The position numbers were made by a program, and so were the translations under genes. This document shows positions 50,402-58,106 of a DNA stretch of 64,000 bases, in pieces. A model generated the notes under the pieces. It ran no database searches and was not told the DNA's origin. It saw nothing but the letters and a program-made list of their open reading frames with translations. Source of the stretch: Peptococcaceae bacterium UBA4068 (lineage in GTDB: Bacteria; Bacillota; Dehalobacteriia; UBA4068); NCBI GenBank assembly GCA_002382665.1, contig DFZA01000005.1:1-64000 (forward strand), given 5' to 3'. Every line of letters begins with the position of its first letter. Position 1 is the first letter of the stretch.

Positions 50402-50749
50402 GGGGCTGTAACGGTTTCGACGGGGGAAGGATTGGCGAAAGTAGCGAGCCGGCGTTCCATTGGGCCGTAAAACGGTGGAAACAATTTTAATTGCCAAAAA
50501 TAATTACGCTTTAGCTGCTTAATTGCAGATAACCCTGCCCTTGGCTCGCCTGTAGGCGAAGAAGTAGGGTCATTAATACAGGCTGCTCCGGTGGTATTTC
50601 CCCGCACCAACGGAGGAGAATAAGGGGATAGCAAGGCGGCAGGCCGTTTGTGGTCGGCGGCCAAGCGAAACTTAAATCGCAAACTACGCTCGAAGAAGCT
50701 TTCGTGGGTTCTCTTTCGGACAGGGGTTCGACTCCCCTCAGCTCCACCA
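50402..50749 (+). ncRNA. ssrA: Transfer-messenger RNA (tmRNA)
   Basis: The 5' end GGGGCTG (50402-50408) pairs with CAGCTCC (50739-50745), followed by ACCA, and GGGGCTGTAACGGTTTCGAC is the standard 5' end. The T arm is GGGG-TTCGACT-CCCC (50723-50737). The tag reading frame is 50493-50522: GCC resume codon, then codons for AKNNYALAA and TAA; the end YALAA is a ClpXP-type degradation signal. Together with the adjacent smpB product it rescues stalled ribosomes. The 3' end of this gene is a classical integration site. Confidence 0.97.
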
Positions 50750-50755
50750 AAAAAT

Positions 50756-50791
50756 AAGCCCAGCTATTCTGATGGATGGCTGGGCTTTTTA
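50756..50791 (+). terminator. Terminator of ssrA
   Basis: AAGCCCAGC (50756-50764) pairs with GCTGGGCTT (50779-50787), followed by a T-rich tail. It starts 7 nt after the mature 3' end. Confidence 0.9.
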
Positions 50792-50829
50792 TTTATTTTT
50801 TGGTGCAGTTAAAGGCTTTTTTATATATC

Positions 50830-50880
50830 TTAAAGAAAAGTACAAAAAAGCGATGAAATATGGTAAAATTTTCATAAAAG
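50830..50880 (+). promoter_or_regulatory. Possible extended -10 promoter upstream of the HD-RyR gene
   Basis: TATGGTAAAAT (50859-50869) resembles an extended -10 element. The segment from TAAAGAAAAGT onward recurs in diverged form at 56269-56315, downstream of another tmRNA-like scar. The rest of the 226-bp gap to 51018 holds no gene. Confidence 0.4.
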
Positions 50881-51017
50881 ATTAAAATTTTAAGTTCAGG
50901 AAATGAATTATATATCTGTGTGAGATATTTCTAAAAAACGGAATATTTCTGAACTGGGTATAGCAGTATTGGGTCGATGGTCGAAAAATATAAAGAATAT
51001 TGCGAGGGCAATAATAA

Positions 51018-52754
51018 ATGAATAACCTGAAAAAATATGTTGAGCGTTTTTTTGAGGAGCTTGAAGTTTTTGAAGATATCGAACGCAGTCATTGCTGCAA
51101 AATATACATTAAACAGGCGCTATTTGAGTTTTTTGACAACGAAACCAAAGAAACCGCTTTTGCGGTATACCGCACGTTTTTTGACAGCTATCGGATAACG
51201 TTGGCTGGCACGTCAAATCCATTTATTGACCTTCTGGATGTTTTGAAAAACTACGAAGAAAACGCCGCCGTACTCATAGACAAACAAAGAGACCACTATA
51301 TTCATTCTGTCAATGTTTTTATTCTTGGCCTTTGTATATATGCACAAAACACAAAATACCGCACTGCTTTTCGAAAAGCTATCATGAATCAAGAAGAGTA
51401 TCCGTACGCCTATGATACAAAAAACGAAGAATTCTTTTATCGTTGGGGACTTGCTTCATTGTTCCATGATGTGGGTTACCCTGTGGAAATTGTCGGGAGG
51501 CAGATCAATAAATTCATCGATTTTGCTACGGATGTGGACGGTAAAGCAGAAACTGTCAATGTGCAGCTTTCGTTTGCTAATTTTGACAAACTCAACTGCA
51601 TCTGTGAAGTCGTCCCCAAACGTGAATTCACCAGATGCTATTTTGACCGTTATGAGGACAGCATTTATATCGATATGCTGAAGCCCATTGATTTATTGGC
51701 ACATAAAATACATACTTCCCTCGGCGTTGATTTAAAGACAGCTAAGTTTTTTCTTGACGATTTTGTTCATGTGATGGCGCGGTTTGGGTTTATCGATCAC
51801 GGTTATTATAGTGCTATTATTGTGTTAAAATGGTACGGCTATTTAATCCAATCGGCAAATTATAGGCCGGAGTACTTTTTTGGCCCTGTTTTAGACAGCG
51901 CTAGCGCCATTTTGCTGCACAATTGCTATAAAAACATCATGCAGAAAAACCCCTTTAACCTCGGTGCGCTTGCTCCGGTAACGCATCCGATCGCATTTTT
52001 GCTGATCCTCTGCGATGAACTTCAGGAATGGAATCGGCAAGCCTACGGCATCAAGGACAAGCTACGTACACTCGCGGCCGAGGCAAGGCTAGAAATTACG
52101 GACGAGAGGCTTAACGTGACGTTTATTACACATAGCGGTTCGTTGCCGACGGATTTCTCACGCAAAAAGAAAAAACAGCTTAACAAACTGCTTGCTATGG
52201 ATGAGTTGTTCGATACGGTTTCTTTGCGTTGCCAAGCGCGTAAAAAACCGATGCTGCCGCAAGTGAGCGATCAAATGACTCCGCGTCCGAACCTGAATGA
52301 CCTTGAAAAACTGGCGCGCGCGATTCATGAACTGTATAATGAAAACCAGCTTGAACGCTATCCTGATCAGCCGCTGAAATATCCGGATTTTGACAAATTG
52401 ACGGACTCGTTGAAATATTCCAATCTGCGTCAGGCCATGGATATCCCTGAAAAGCTACGGCAGATGGGCTTTGTTATGCGTCCGGCGGACTGTGCGGGAG
52501 AAAGCATTATCAGCATCCCGTCGGAATATGTGGAGTATCTTGCCGAGCAGGAGCATGATGCTTGGGTGGCTGAACGAAAGTCAAGCGGTTGGGTGTTAGG
52601 CGACCATGTGGATGCGGGGAAAAAAATTACGCCCTATTTGGTTGCGTATGACAAGCTGCCGGAAGAAATTAAGCAGCTTGACCGTGATCCGGTAGAGAAT
52701 ATTCCCTTGCTGATTGCACGTATCGGTATGGCTGTATATAAAAGAGGTGAATGA
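51018..52754 (+). CDS. HD-domain protein with C-terminal RyR domain
   Basis: A 578-residue protein. The HD-superfamily phosphohydrolase region spans about 85-340. H93/H96 lie in RDHYIHSVNVF, the metal-binding HD pair is H150-D151 in SLFHDVGYP, and a further Asp is D333 in LLILCDELQEWNR. The last 80 residues match a RyR (ryanodine receptor repeat) domain: EQEHDAWVAERKSSGWVLGD near residue 510, then DRDPVENIPLLI. HD proteins hydrolyse nucleotides or cyclic nucleotides. Bacterial RyR domains have been predicted in nucleotide-signal conflict systems. GCGAGGG precedes ATG 51018. The TIR-LRR gene follows directly; the two are presumably one operon. Confidence 0.78.
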   Translation: MNNLKKYVERFFEELEVFEDIERSHCCKIYIKQALFEFFDNETKETAFAVYRTFFDSYRITLAGTSNPFIDLLDVLKNYEENAAVLIDKQRDHYIHSVNVFILGLCIYAQNTKYRTAFRKAIMNQEEYPYAYDTKNEEFFYRWGLASLFHDVGYPVEIVGRQINKFIDFATDVDGKAETVNVQLSFANFDKLNCICEVVPKREFTRCYFDRYEDSIYIDMLKPIDLLAHKIHTSLGVDLKTAKFFLDDFVHVMARFGFIDHGYYSAIIVLKWYGYLIQSANYRPEYFFGPVLDSASAILLHNCYKNIMQKNPFNLGALAPVTHPIAFLLILCDELQEWNRQAYGIKDKLRTLAAEARLEITDERLNVTFITHSGSLPTDFSRKKKKQLNKLLAMDELFDTVSLRCQARKKPMLPQVSDQMTPRPNLNDLEKLARAIHELYNENQLERYPDQPLKYPDFDKLTDSLKYSNLRQAMDIPEKLRQMGFVMRPADCAGESIISIPSEYVEYLAEQEHDAWVAERKSSGWVLGDHVDAGKKITPYLVAYDKLPEEIKQLDRDPVENIPLLIARIGMAVYKRGE

Positions 52755-52756
52755 GC

Positions 52757-54646
52757 ATGAGACTATTTGATAAGTTAAAAAAACAAAATGAACAACCTCA
52801 ACCCCAACCCCAAACGACTCTTGTGCCGAGCGTGGGGAGAATGCCTTTTCCTGCCTACCGTGGCAATGACCCGTATATTTTTATTAGTTACGCTCATCTG
52901 GATTACAAAAAAGTTTTTCAGGAAATCAAGGGGTTTAACGAACGTGGTTATAATGTCTGGTACGATGAAGGAATTTCTCCAGGCAACGAGTGGACGGATG
53001 AAATCGCAGATGCTCTGGAAAGATGCTCATTGTTTATTGTATTTATCACGCCGAACTCCGCCGGGTCTCCCAATGTACTGAAAGAGGTTAACTTTGCCAT
53101 TGAAGATAAAAAGCCGCTGATTGCCATCCATCTGGAAGAGACAATGCTGCGTGGTGGACTGAAACTGCAAATCAGTACGATCCAGGCCATTCTCAAGTAC
53201 AAAATGACCGAGGAGGAATATGTCTATAAATATACAACCGCTTTTACAAGATTGGGCATGCAACCCAAGGTAAACGTCCAGGCAAAAGCTGCGGTACTCG
53301 TGTCCTCAGTACCGACTGTTGCCGCGCCGCCGTCAGCAGCTTATGCCGGAGAAATCAGCACGCTCGGCGATTTTAGAGTAGAACACGGTTTGTTGCGTGA
53401 ATATCTGGGCAAGGAGCCCCATATTACTTTGCCGGATGAGGTTGAGATCATTGGTCCATCAGCTTTTGGGCAAGGACGCCGGTTTCTTGAGACGGTTGAT
53501 TTGAACAAAACCGGCGCTCTCCTAACCGGCGCTTTTAGCGATTGCCCCAATCTGCGTAAAATAATAATTCCCCATTCTGTGACAATGATTCAAGAAAAGC
53601 CGTTTGTCAATTGTCCCGAATTAACGCTGTATTGTTACCGCAGCCAGCTACCCCCAAATTTTGCAGAGAATTTCGGCGGAAGAGAAATCATTTATCTGGA
53701 AGACGGCCCCACGGGGCAATCTGTCGGCTTGAGTTATGGCGAATGGGGTGGCAAGCAGCGTGAAGCGGAGCGAACAATAGAAAATGCTGTATCCGCACCG
53801 ACATCAGCCGCTGTTTTGGCAGCTGAAGACAGAGTCGTTTTTGCAAGCCCGGAATTACATAGGATTGTATGCGCCCAATTGGGATGCAGCGAGGATACTG
53901 TTTTAACAAGATCCCAGTGTGACAGTGTAACATCTCTTTCGGTATGTGGAAATGCCGTGGGTCGGAAATTTAACGCCTACACCAACGATGGTTATAATGT
54001 TAGGATTGTGCCCATTGCCGGCAGTGGGGATCAAATGGCAACAGTGGGGCGCGGCAGTCTTGACTCCCTTGAGGACATACCCCTATTGCGCAATCTTACA
54101 AAACTTACTATTCCCTATCAGAGTGTTTTTGATTTGACACCCTTGGCGAACTCTAAAATAGAGAAGCTGGATTTGTCTGCTAATATGCTGGGGGGCATTT
54201 TGCCATTGACCTCCATGCGCTTTTTAAAGGAACTCAATCTCAGCCACACGCAACTGGATTCTGTCGTTTCGCTTGGGAATTTTCGTTCTCTTACTCATCT
54301 TACCTTTCCGGGGATTTACCAGTCACAATTCGATAAACTCTGTGAAGTCGAAAATGAAAGTCTGACGTGCCTCATCGTTTCTGGGAGCGGCAAGCTGCAA
54401 AGCATCGATAAGATCGGAAACCTCAAAAATCTCGAATCGCTTTACATTGGTGATACGCACGTTACGGATATAGAGCCGGCACTGTCTCTTCGGTTTTTAA
54501 GGCGTTTTGGAATCAGAAATCTGAGAATAGCCGATCTTAGCATCATTAAACAGTTTAACAATTTGGAAGCGCTGGCAACAGACAAAAAGCAAGAAGAAAT
54601 CATTGCAGAACAATACGACGGAAAATTCCCCTTTAAGGCCTATTAG
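52757..54646 (+). CDS. TIR-domain protein with BspA-type and classical leucine-rich repeats
   Basis: A 629-residue cytosolic protein. After a proline/glutamine-rich start comes a TIR domain (about 38-165): DPYIFISYAHLD, YNVWYDEGISPGNEW, LFIVFITPNSAGSPNV, with the likely catalytic glutamate E110 in LKEVNFAIED. Residues 195-320 are BspA/LRR_5-type repeats (PDEVEIIGPSAFGQGRRF; GAFSDCPNLRKIIIP). Residues about 430-625 are classical LRRs (LRNLTKLTIP, KIEKLDLSANML, LKELNLSHTQL, NLESLYIGDTHV). Bacterial TIRs often consume NAD+ in antiphage defence; an LRR sensor with TIR recalls plant and animal innate receptors. ATG 52757 is favoured over ATG 52751 by spacing from GAGGTG. No signal peptide. Confidence 0.82.
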   Translation: MRLFDKLKKQNEQPQPQPQTTLVPSVGRMPFPAYRGNDPYIFISYAHLDYKKVFQEIKGFNERGYNVWYDEGISPGNEWTDEIADALERCSLFIVFITPNSAGSPNVLKEVNFAIEDKKPLIAIHLEETMLRGGLKLQISTIQAILKYKMTEEEYVYKYTTAFTRLGMQPKVNVQAKAAVLVSSVPTVAAPPSAAYAGEISTLGDFRVEHGLLREYLGKEPHITLPDEVEIIGPSAFGQGRRFLETVDLNKTGALLTGAFSDCPNLRKIIIPHSVTMIQEKPFVNCPELTLYCYRSQLPPNFAENFGGREIIYLEDGPTGQSVGLSYGEWGGKQREAERTIENAVSAPTSAAVLAAEDRVVFASPELHRIVCAQLGCSEDTVLTRSQCDSVTSLSVCGNAVGRKFNAYTNDGYNVRIVPIAGSGDQMATVGRGSLDSLEDIPLLRNLTKLTIPYQSVFDLTPLANSKIEKLDLSANMLGGILPLTSMRFLKELNLSHTQLDSVVSLGNFRSLTHLTFPGIYQSQFDKLCEVENESLTCLIVSGSGKLQSIDKIGNLKNLESLYIGDTHVTDIEPALSLRFLRRFGIRNLRIADLSIIKQFNNLEALATDKKQEEIIAEQYDGKFPFKAY

Positions 54647-54804
54647 TTGCAGAGTGTAAAAATGACCAAGTACAAACCTGACGGGAATACTTTTGTTTTT
54701 GCAGTGACAATATCTAAACAATAAGTTACGGCATCAGAGTGATTTATTGATATGCATTATTAAATACCAGCAGTTTAAGGTTATCTGGACTTATCTCCTT
54801 ACAT

Positions 54805-54872
54805 ACATATAGTCACTGCAAACCCACCTACGAAGACAAAATAGTTCGTATTTGGGTTAAGTCGCTCCACCA
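54805..54872 (+). repeat. tmRNA-3'-end-like scar B
   Basis: The segment ends GCTCCACCA exactly like ssrA and contains an imperfect hairpin (AACCCA...TACGAA / TTCGTA...TGGGTT). Scar E at 57961-58028 is its near-copy. A terminator follows immediately, as after a genuine RNA gene. No complete tRNA fold is possible. Confidence 0.6.
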
Positions 54873-54874
54873 CG

Positions 54875-54911
54875 TCGGCATCTAGAAGTTGATTCTAGGT
54901 GCCGATTTTTT
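54875..54911 (+). terminator. Terminator following scar B
   Basis: TCGGCATCTAGAA (54875-54887) pairs with TTCTAGGTGCCGA (54893-54905), one wobble, then six T. Confidence 0.85.
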
Positions 54912-54978
54912 AACTGTAGTGTATAGAAATTTATAGAAATATTAATTAATGTTGAGCTAACTACTCCAGGAGGTATTT

Positions 54979-55220
54979 ATGAAGACTTTTTCAATAGAAA
55001 GGAAAATAAATGTTCCTCATGATAAAGCATGGGAGTTGCTGGCAATTTCACCAAATCCCCAGGAAAGTCGATTGAAATAGTAGTCAAAAATGCAGGTGAT
55101 CCGGAGAAGTTTGGTGTCGGAGCAGAACGATTAATAACTTTTAATAATATAAGAATAGTTGCTTTTTTGAAAGCCATGCCCATACATGAACGTCTTGAAT
55201 CAATTGACCCTCCAAATTTA
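54979..55220 (+). pseudogene. SRPBCC-family (START-like) gene remnant, frameshifted and truncated
   Basis: ATG 54979, behind CCAGGAGG, encodes MKTFSIERKINVPHDKAWEL and LA before running off frame to TAG 55078. The second frame continues the protein (NFTKSPGKSIEIVVKNAGD, ... FLKAMPIHERLESIDPPN). Loss of one base near 55043 explains the shift. Similarity stops at about 55220, where scar C begins, so the 3' third was removed. SRPBCC proteins bind hydrophobic ligands; this copy is dead. Confidence 0.65.
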
Positions 55221-55221
55221 T

Positions 55222-55250
55222 CCCCCGTTCAAATCGGGGTGGCGCCTTTA
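55222..55250 (+). repeat. tRNA-3'-end-like scar C
   Basis: A perfect T arm, CCCCG-TTCAAAT-CGGGG (55223-55239), is followed by TGGCGCC, as in the 3' quarter of a tRNA. No D or anticodon arm is upstream. Scar D at 56184-56209 is a diverged copy; the two flank the terC gene. Confidence 0.6.
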
Positions 55251-55282
55251 ATAGTATAACGCTATCTTTTGATAATTTTGTC

Positions 55283-55311
55283 TTGACTTGTAGGTGCTTT
55301 TTAGTTAGTAT
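55283..55311 (+). promoter_or_regulatory. Promoter of the terC riboswitch transcript
   Basis: TTGACT (55283-55288) and TAGTAT (55306-55311) are 17 nt apart. Transcription would start at about 55318, just before the riboswitch. Confidence 0.55.
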
Positions 55312-55322
55312 AGTAAGATAAT

Positions 55323-55414
55323 AAAGGGGAGTAGCTACTTCAGTAAAGTCGTCATCTCGGGTGACTTAACCTCGGCTTTACTGGCAACTAACAAAGTTGT
55401 TTGCAAGACCTTTA
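55323..55414 (+). promoter_or_regulatory. yybP-ykoY manganese riboswitch
   Basis: The conserved 5' loop AAAGGGGAGTAGC (55323-55335) and 3' loop GCAAGACCTTT (55403-55413) of the yybP-ykoY motif flank a long internal helix (AGTAAAG/CTTTACT) and the usual TCGTCAT. The family senses Mn2+ and turns on manganese exporters; a TerC-family gene follows, as expected. Confidence 0.88.
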
Positions 55415-55438
55415 TCTAATTTGATGAAGGTCTTTTTA
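55405..55438 (+). terminator. Riboswitch-controlled terminator before terC
   Basis: AAGACCTT (55405-55412) pairs with AAGGTCTT (55427-55434), followed by T-rich sequence. The left arm is also the 3' conserved loop of the riboswitch, so metal binding and termination exclude each other: an ON switch. Confidence 0.8.
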
Positions 55439-55468
55439 TATGTCTTCATTAAAGGGGGGGGACTACAA

Positions 55469-56146
55469 ATCGAACATTTATCATCTGAATTATTCATGAG
55501 TGTTATATCTATCATTTTGATCGACCTTGTTCTAGGTGGTGACAACGCGATTGTTATTGGCATGGCTGCTCGTAATCTACCGCGCAATATGCAAAAGCAA
55601 GTAATTATTTTAGGTACTATTGGTGCTGTTATTATCCGTATTATTGCTACTGTGGTAATAGTTTGGTTCCTGAAAATTCCTGGGATTCAATTAGTCGGCG
55701 GATTAGTGCTTCTGTTTATAGCTTATAAATTAGTGAGGGATAAGAAAAAAGAAACATGTACTGAAAAAGAGTGCACTGGTTTTTGGTCGGCTATTGGCAC
55801 CATTATGATTGCAGATGCTGCTATGGGTATAGATAACATTCTAGCAGTAGCCGGAGCTGCCCATGGGAGTATGCTAGTAGTCATCTTTGGTTTGGCAGTA
55901 AGTATTCCTATTGTTGTCTGGGGAAGTACTCTTGTGATTAAATTGATCGATCGTTTTCCTGTGATTATTTATGCTGGGGCTGCAGTAATTGCATACACAG
56001 CTGCAGGTATGATTATCAAAGAGCCTTGGATTGCACAGCAATTGATTGGATATCCTGCTTTGAATTGGATTATCGTAATTGTCGCAGTAATTGGGATTAT
56101 TTTAAGCGGTCTAATAACTAAAAAGCATAGCAATCTTAGTGACTAA
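55469..56146 (+). CDS. TerC/YceF-family integral membrane protein, probable manganese exporter
   Basis: About 225 residues with seven membrane helices and the family motif LIDLVLGGDNAIVIGMAARN in helix 1, plus MIADAAMGIDNILAVAGAA in helix 4; the Asp residues are the presumed metal ligands. TerC proteins of this branch export Mn2+, often to supply secreted metalloproteins, and the riboswitch supports this. The start is odd: after AAAGGGGGGGG the expected start position (55469) reads ATC, not ATG. The first ATG is 55496 (MSVISIILIDL). Either ATC is used, the protein starts at 55496, or a longer form begins in the leader. Confidence 0.88.
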   Translation: MEHLSSELFMSVISIILIDLVLGGDNAIVIGMAARNLPRNMQKQVIILGTIGAVIIRIIATVVIVWFLKIPGIQLVGGLVLLFIAYKLVRDKKKETCTEKECTGFWSAIGTIMIADAAMGIDNILAVAGAAHGSMLVVIFGLAVSIPIVVWGSTLVIKLIDRFPVIIYAGAAVIAYTAAGMIIKEPWIAQQLIGYPALNWIIVIVAVIGIILSGLITKKHSNLSD

Positions 56147-56183
56147 TTAGCTTACCAAAGGGTGAAAACTGCAATTCATTTAA

Positions 56184-56209
56184 CTGTTCAAATCGGGTTA
56201 GCGCCTCCA
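56184..56209 (+). repeat. tRNA-3'-end-like scar D
   Basis: GTTCAAATCGGGTTAGCGCC then TCCA resembles scar C (GTTCAAATCGGGGTGGCGCC) and the ssrA end. It lies 38 bp after the terC stop and is followed by a terminator. Confidence 0.55.
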
Positions 56210-56215
56210 AAAATA

Positions 56216-56249
56216 AAAATAAACCCTTCCTAACAGCGGGGTTTATTTT
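56216..56249 (+). terminator. Terminator following scar D / terC
   Basis: AAAATAAACCC (56216-56226) pairs with GGGTTTATTTT (56239-56249), with T-rich flank. Confidence 0.75.
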
Positions 56250-56251
56250 TG

Positions 56252-56401
56252 ATGTGGGCTAAAGTTTTTAAAGAAAAGTGTATCTCATTTGCAATAAAAT
56301 ATGTTAAAATTTTTAAAACTGCTTTGGTTGATCTACCGGAAGGTATAAAGTCACAAATAGAACAAGATATTAAGCTATTAGTTGCCGGTATTTATGGGTA
56401 A
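56252..56401 (+). CDS. Short ORF, possibly a gene fragment
   Basis: Forty-nine codons from ATG 56252 to TAA 56401. The second half, VDLPEGIKSQIEQDIKLLVA, looks like a genuine protein C-terminus. The first half overlaps sequence duplicated from the ssrA downstream region (56269-56315), so its start is probably accidental. No ribosome binding site is visible. It may be the tail of a deleted gene upstream of the MFS transporter, such as its regulator. Confidence 0.3.
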   Translation: MWAKVFKEKCISFAIKYVKIFKTALVDLPEGIKSQIEQDIKLLVAGIYG

Positions 56402-56492
56402 GATCAAATGGCCTTTAAACTGAAAATCGCCATATTCCCATGTTTATAATCCATGATTTATCTCAAGATTGTTAGTGCGGGAGGTCTGATCA

Positions 56493-57893
56493 ATGGAATA
56501 TAGTCCGCAAACAAAAAAATTTACACTGCTTGTTGTCTCCCTAGCTTCATTTCTGACGCCCTTTATGGGAAGTGCTGTCAATCTAGCGATTCCTTCAATC
56601 GGTCAGGAATTCGGCAGCAGTACTTTTCAGCTGGGCTGGGTGGCCACCAGCTATATTCTGGCCTCAGCCGCTTTTTTGGTTCCCTTCGGTCGGATCGCTG
56701 ATATCATAGGCCGGAAAAGAGTTTTCGTTCTGGGAATCTCAATCGTTGCACTGGCCTCTGTTTTCTGCGGCCTTGCCTGGTCCGTTCAAGCGCTGATCTT
56801 TTTTCGTATCCTTCAGGGTATCGGTGGAGCAATGGTTTTCGGCACGGGCATGGCGATTCTGACATCGGTTTTTCCTCCCCAGGAACGGGGCAGGGTCCTG
56901 GGTATTAATGTGGCAACAGTTTATTCGGGCCTCTCTCTGGGACCGGTCCTTGGCGGGATAATGAACAAAAACCTGGGCTGGCATTCCATATTCTTTTTGA
57001 CAGCGCTGATTGGCCTTGCCACCGCTGTCTTTACTTTTTGGAAACTAAAAGAAGAATGGGCGGGAGCAAAAGGAGAACCATTTGATATTATTGGGGCAGC
57101 TCTTTATACGCTGGGGCTGATCTCTTTTATGTACGGTGTTTCGGCTGTGGCGACCGTTGCTTTTGCCAAATACTTGCTGGTGGTTGGAGTGGTTATACTG
57201 GTTGTCTTTGTTCGTTTCGAGCTGAAAGCTAAGACGCCTGTACTTAACCTACGACTTTTTAAAAATGTCACATTTGCCTTTTCCAATCTAGCGGCGCTGA
57301 TTAATTACAGCGCTACCTCCGCACTGGGGTTTATTCTCTCATTTTACCTGCAGATCGTCCTCGGCTTTGATTCTCAGATCGCCGGGATGATCCTCCTCTT
57401 CCAACCAGTGATGATGGCCGTTCTTTCCCCCTTCGCAGGCAACCTTTCCGACCGGGTGCAACCCCGCACGCTGTCTTCTCTGGGAATGGGGCTGACCGCC
57501 CTCGGGCTCTTCGTCTTCGCTTTTATCAGCCAAACAACGCCGGTCTGGCAGATCATCCTGACACTGGGCGTGATGGGGGTAGGATTCGCTCTTTTCTCGT
57601 CGCCAAACAGCAACGCGATAATGAGCTCCGTAGAAAAACGGTTTTACGGTGTCGCATCCTCCACTCTGGGGACTATGCGTCTAATCGGCCAAGCTGTCAG
57701 CATGTCCGTGGTCATGCTGATCATCACTTATGTTGTGGGAAACGTCGAACTCACGCCAGCCCACGCCCCGGCATTGATCACCGCTATGCGGATCTCATTC
57801 GCACTTTTTACGATTCTCTCAGTGGCCGGCATCTTTGCCTCCTTGGCCCGTGGCAAAGTCACCCGGGAAAATGACGGTTCTCCTCAATATTAA
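56493..57893 (+). CDS. MFS drug efflux transporter, DHA2 (14-TM) family
   Basis: A 466-residue major facilitator. Fourteen hydrophobic helices can be counted. Motif A is FGRIADIIGRKRVF, motif C-like antiporter sequence SGLSLGPVLGGIM follows, and FRILQGIGGAMVFGTGMAI fits the EmrB/QacA branch, which expels lipophilic drugs with protons. GGGAGGT precedes ATG 56493. It is a single gene; its codon use is GC-richer than terC next door. It lies between scars D and E. No regulator is adjacent, though a remnant ORF precedes it. Confidence 0.92.
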   Translation: MEYSPQTKKFTLLVVSLASFLTPFMGSAVNLAIPSIGQEFGSSTFQLGWVATSYILASAAFLVPFGRIADIIGRKRVFVLGISIVALASVFCGLAWSVQALIFFRILQGIGGAMVFGTGMAILTSVFPPQERGRVLGINVATVYSGLSLGPVLGGIMNKNLGWHSIFFLTALIGLATAVFTFWKLKEEWAGAKGEPFDIIGAALYTLGLISFMYGVSAVATVAFAKYLLVVGVVILVVFVRFELKAKTPVLNLRLFKNVTFAFSNLAALINYSATSALGFILSFYLQIVLGFDSQIAGMILLFQPVMMAVLSPFAGNLSDRVQPRTLSSLGMGLTALGLFVFAFISQTTPVWQIILTLGVMGVGFALFSSPNSNAIMSSVEKRFYGVASSTLGTMRLIGQAVSMSVVMLIITYVVGNVELTPAHAPALITAMRISFALFTILSVAGIFASLARGKVTRENDGSPQY

Positions 57894-57960
57894 TGGCTTG
57901 TTGAAGTGACTTTACCAGCAGCACCCGGGGACAGCCGAAGCTACTGAATTAATTATCAAA

Positions 57961-58028
57961 CATAATTGTCACCGCAAACCCACCAACGAAACATAGAAAG
58001 TTCGTATTGGGGTTAAGTTGCTCCACCA
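57961..58028 (+). repeat. tmRNA-3'-end-like scar E
   Basis: A near-copy of scar B: GCAAACCCACCAACGAA, then TTCGTATTGGGGTTAAGTTG and CTCCACCA. It ends in the same GCTCCACCA as ssrA, is followed by AAATAA (ssrA: AAAAAATAA) and then a terminator. Confidence 0.6.
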
Positions 58029-58034
58029 AATAAC

Positions 58035-58068
58035 AGCAGGCCTACCCTTTGGGGTAGGCCTGCTTTCT
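58035..58068 (+). terminator. Terminator following scar E
   Basis: AGCAGGCCTACCC (58035-58047) pairs perfectly with GGGTAGGCCTGCT (58052-58064), followed by TTCTT. Confidence 0.8.
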
Positions 58069-58106
58069 TAGAAAGTTGTTCACCATATTAGGTACTTAAA
58101 GAACAT

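Noticed and set aside
50398..50750. Minus-strand open frames over ssrA
   Set aside because: The region is the tmRNA gene, with matching ends, T arm and tag reading frame.
54805..54872. Considered as a functional tRNA or second tmRNA end because it finishes in CTCCACCA
   Set aside because: No acceptor partner, D arm or anticodon arm can be formed upstream; it is kept only as a scar-like repeat.
55222..55250. Considered as a tRNA gene because of its perfect T arm
   Set aside because: The upstream sequence encodes the SRPBCC remnant and cannot form the rest of a cloverleaf.
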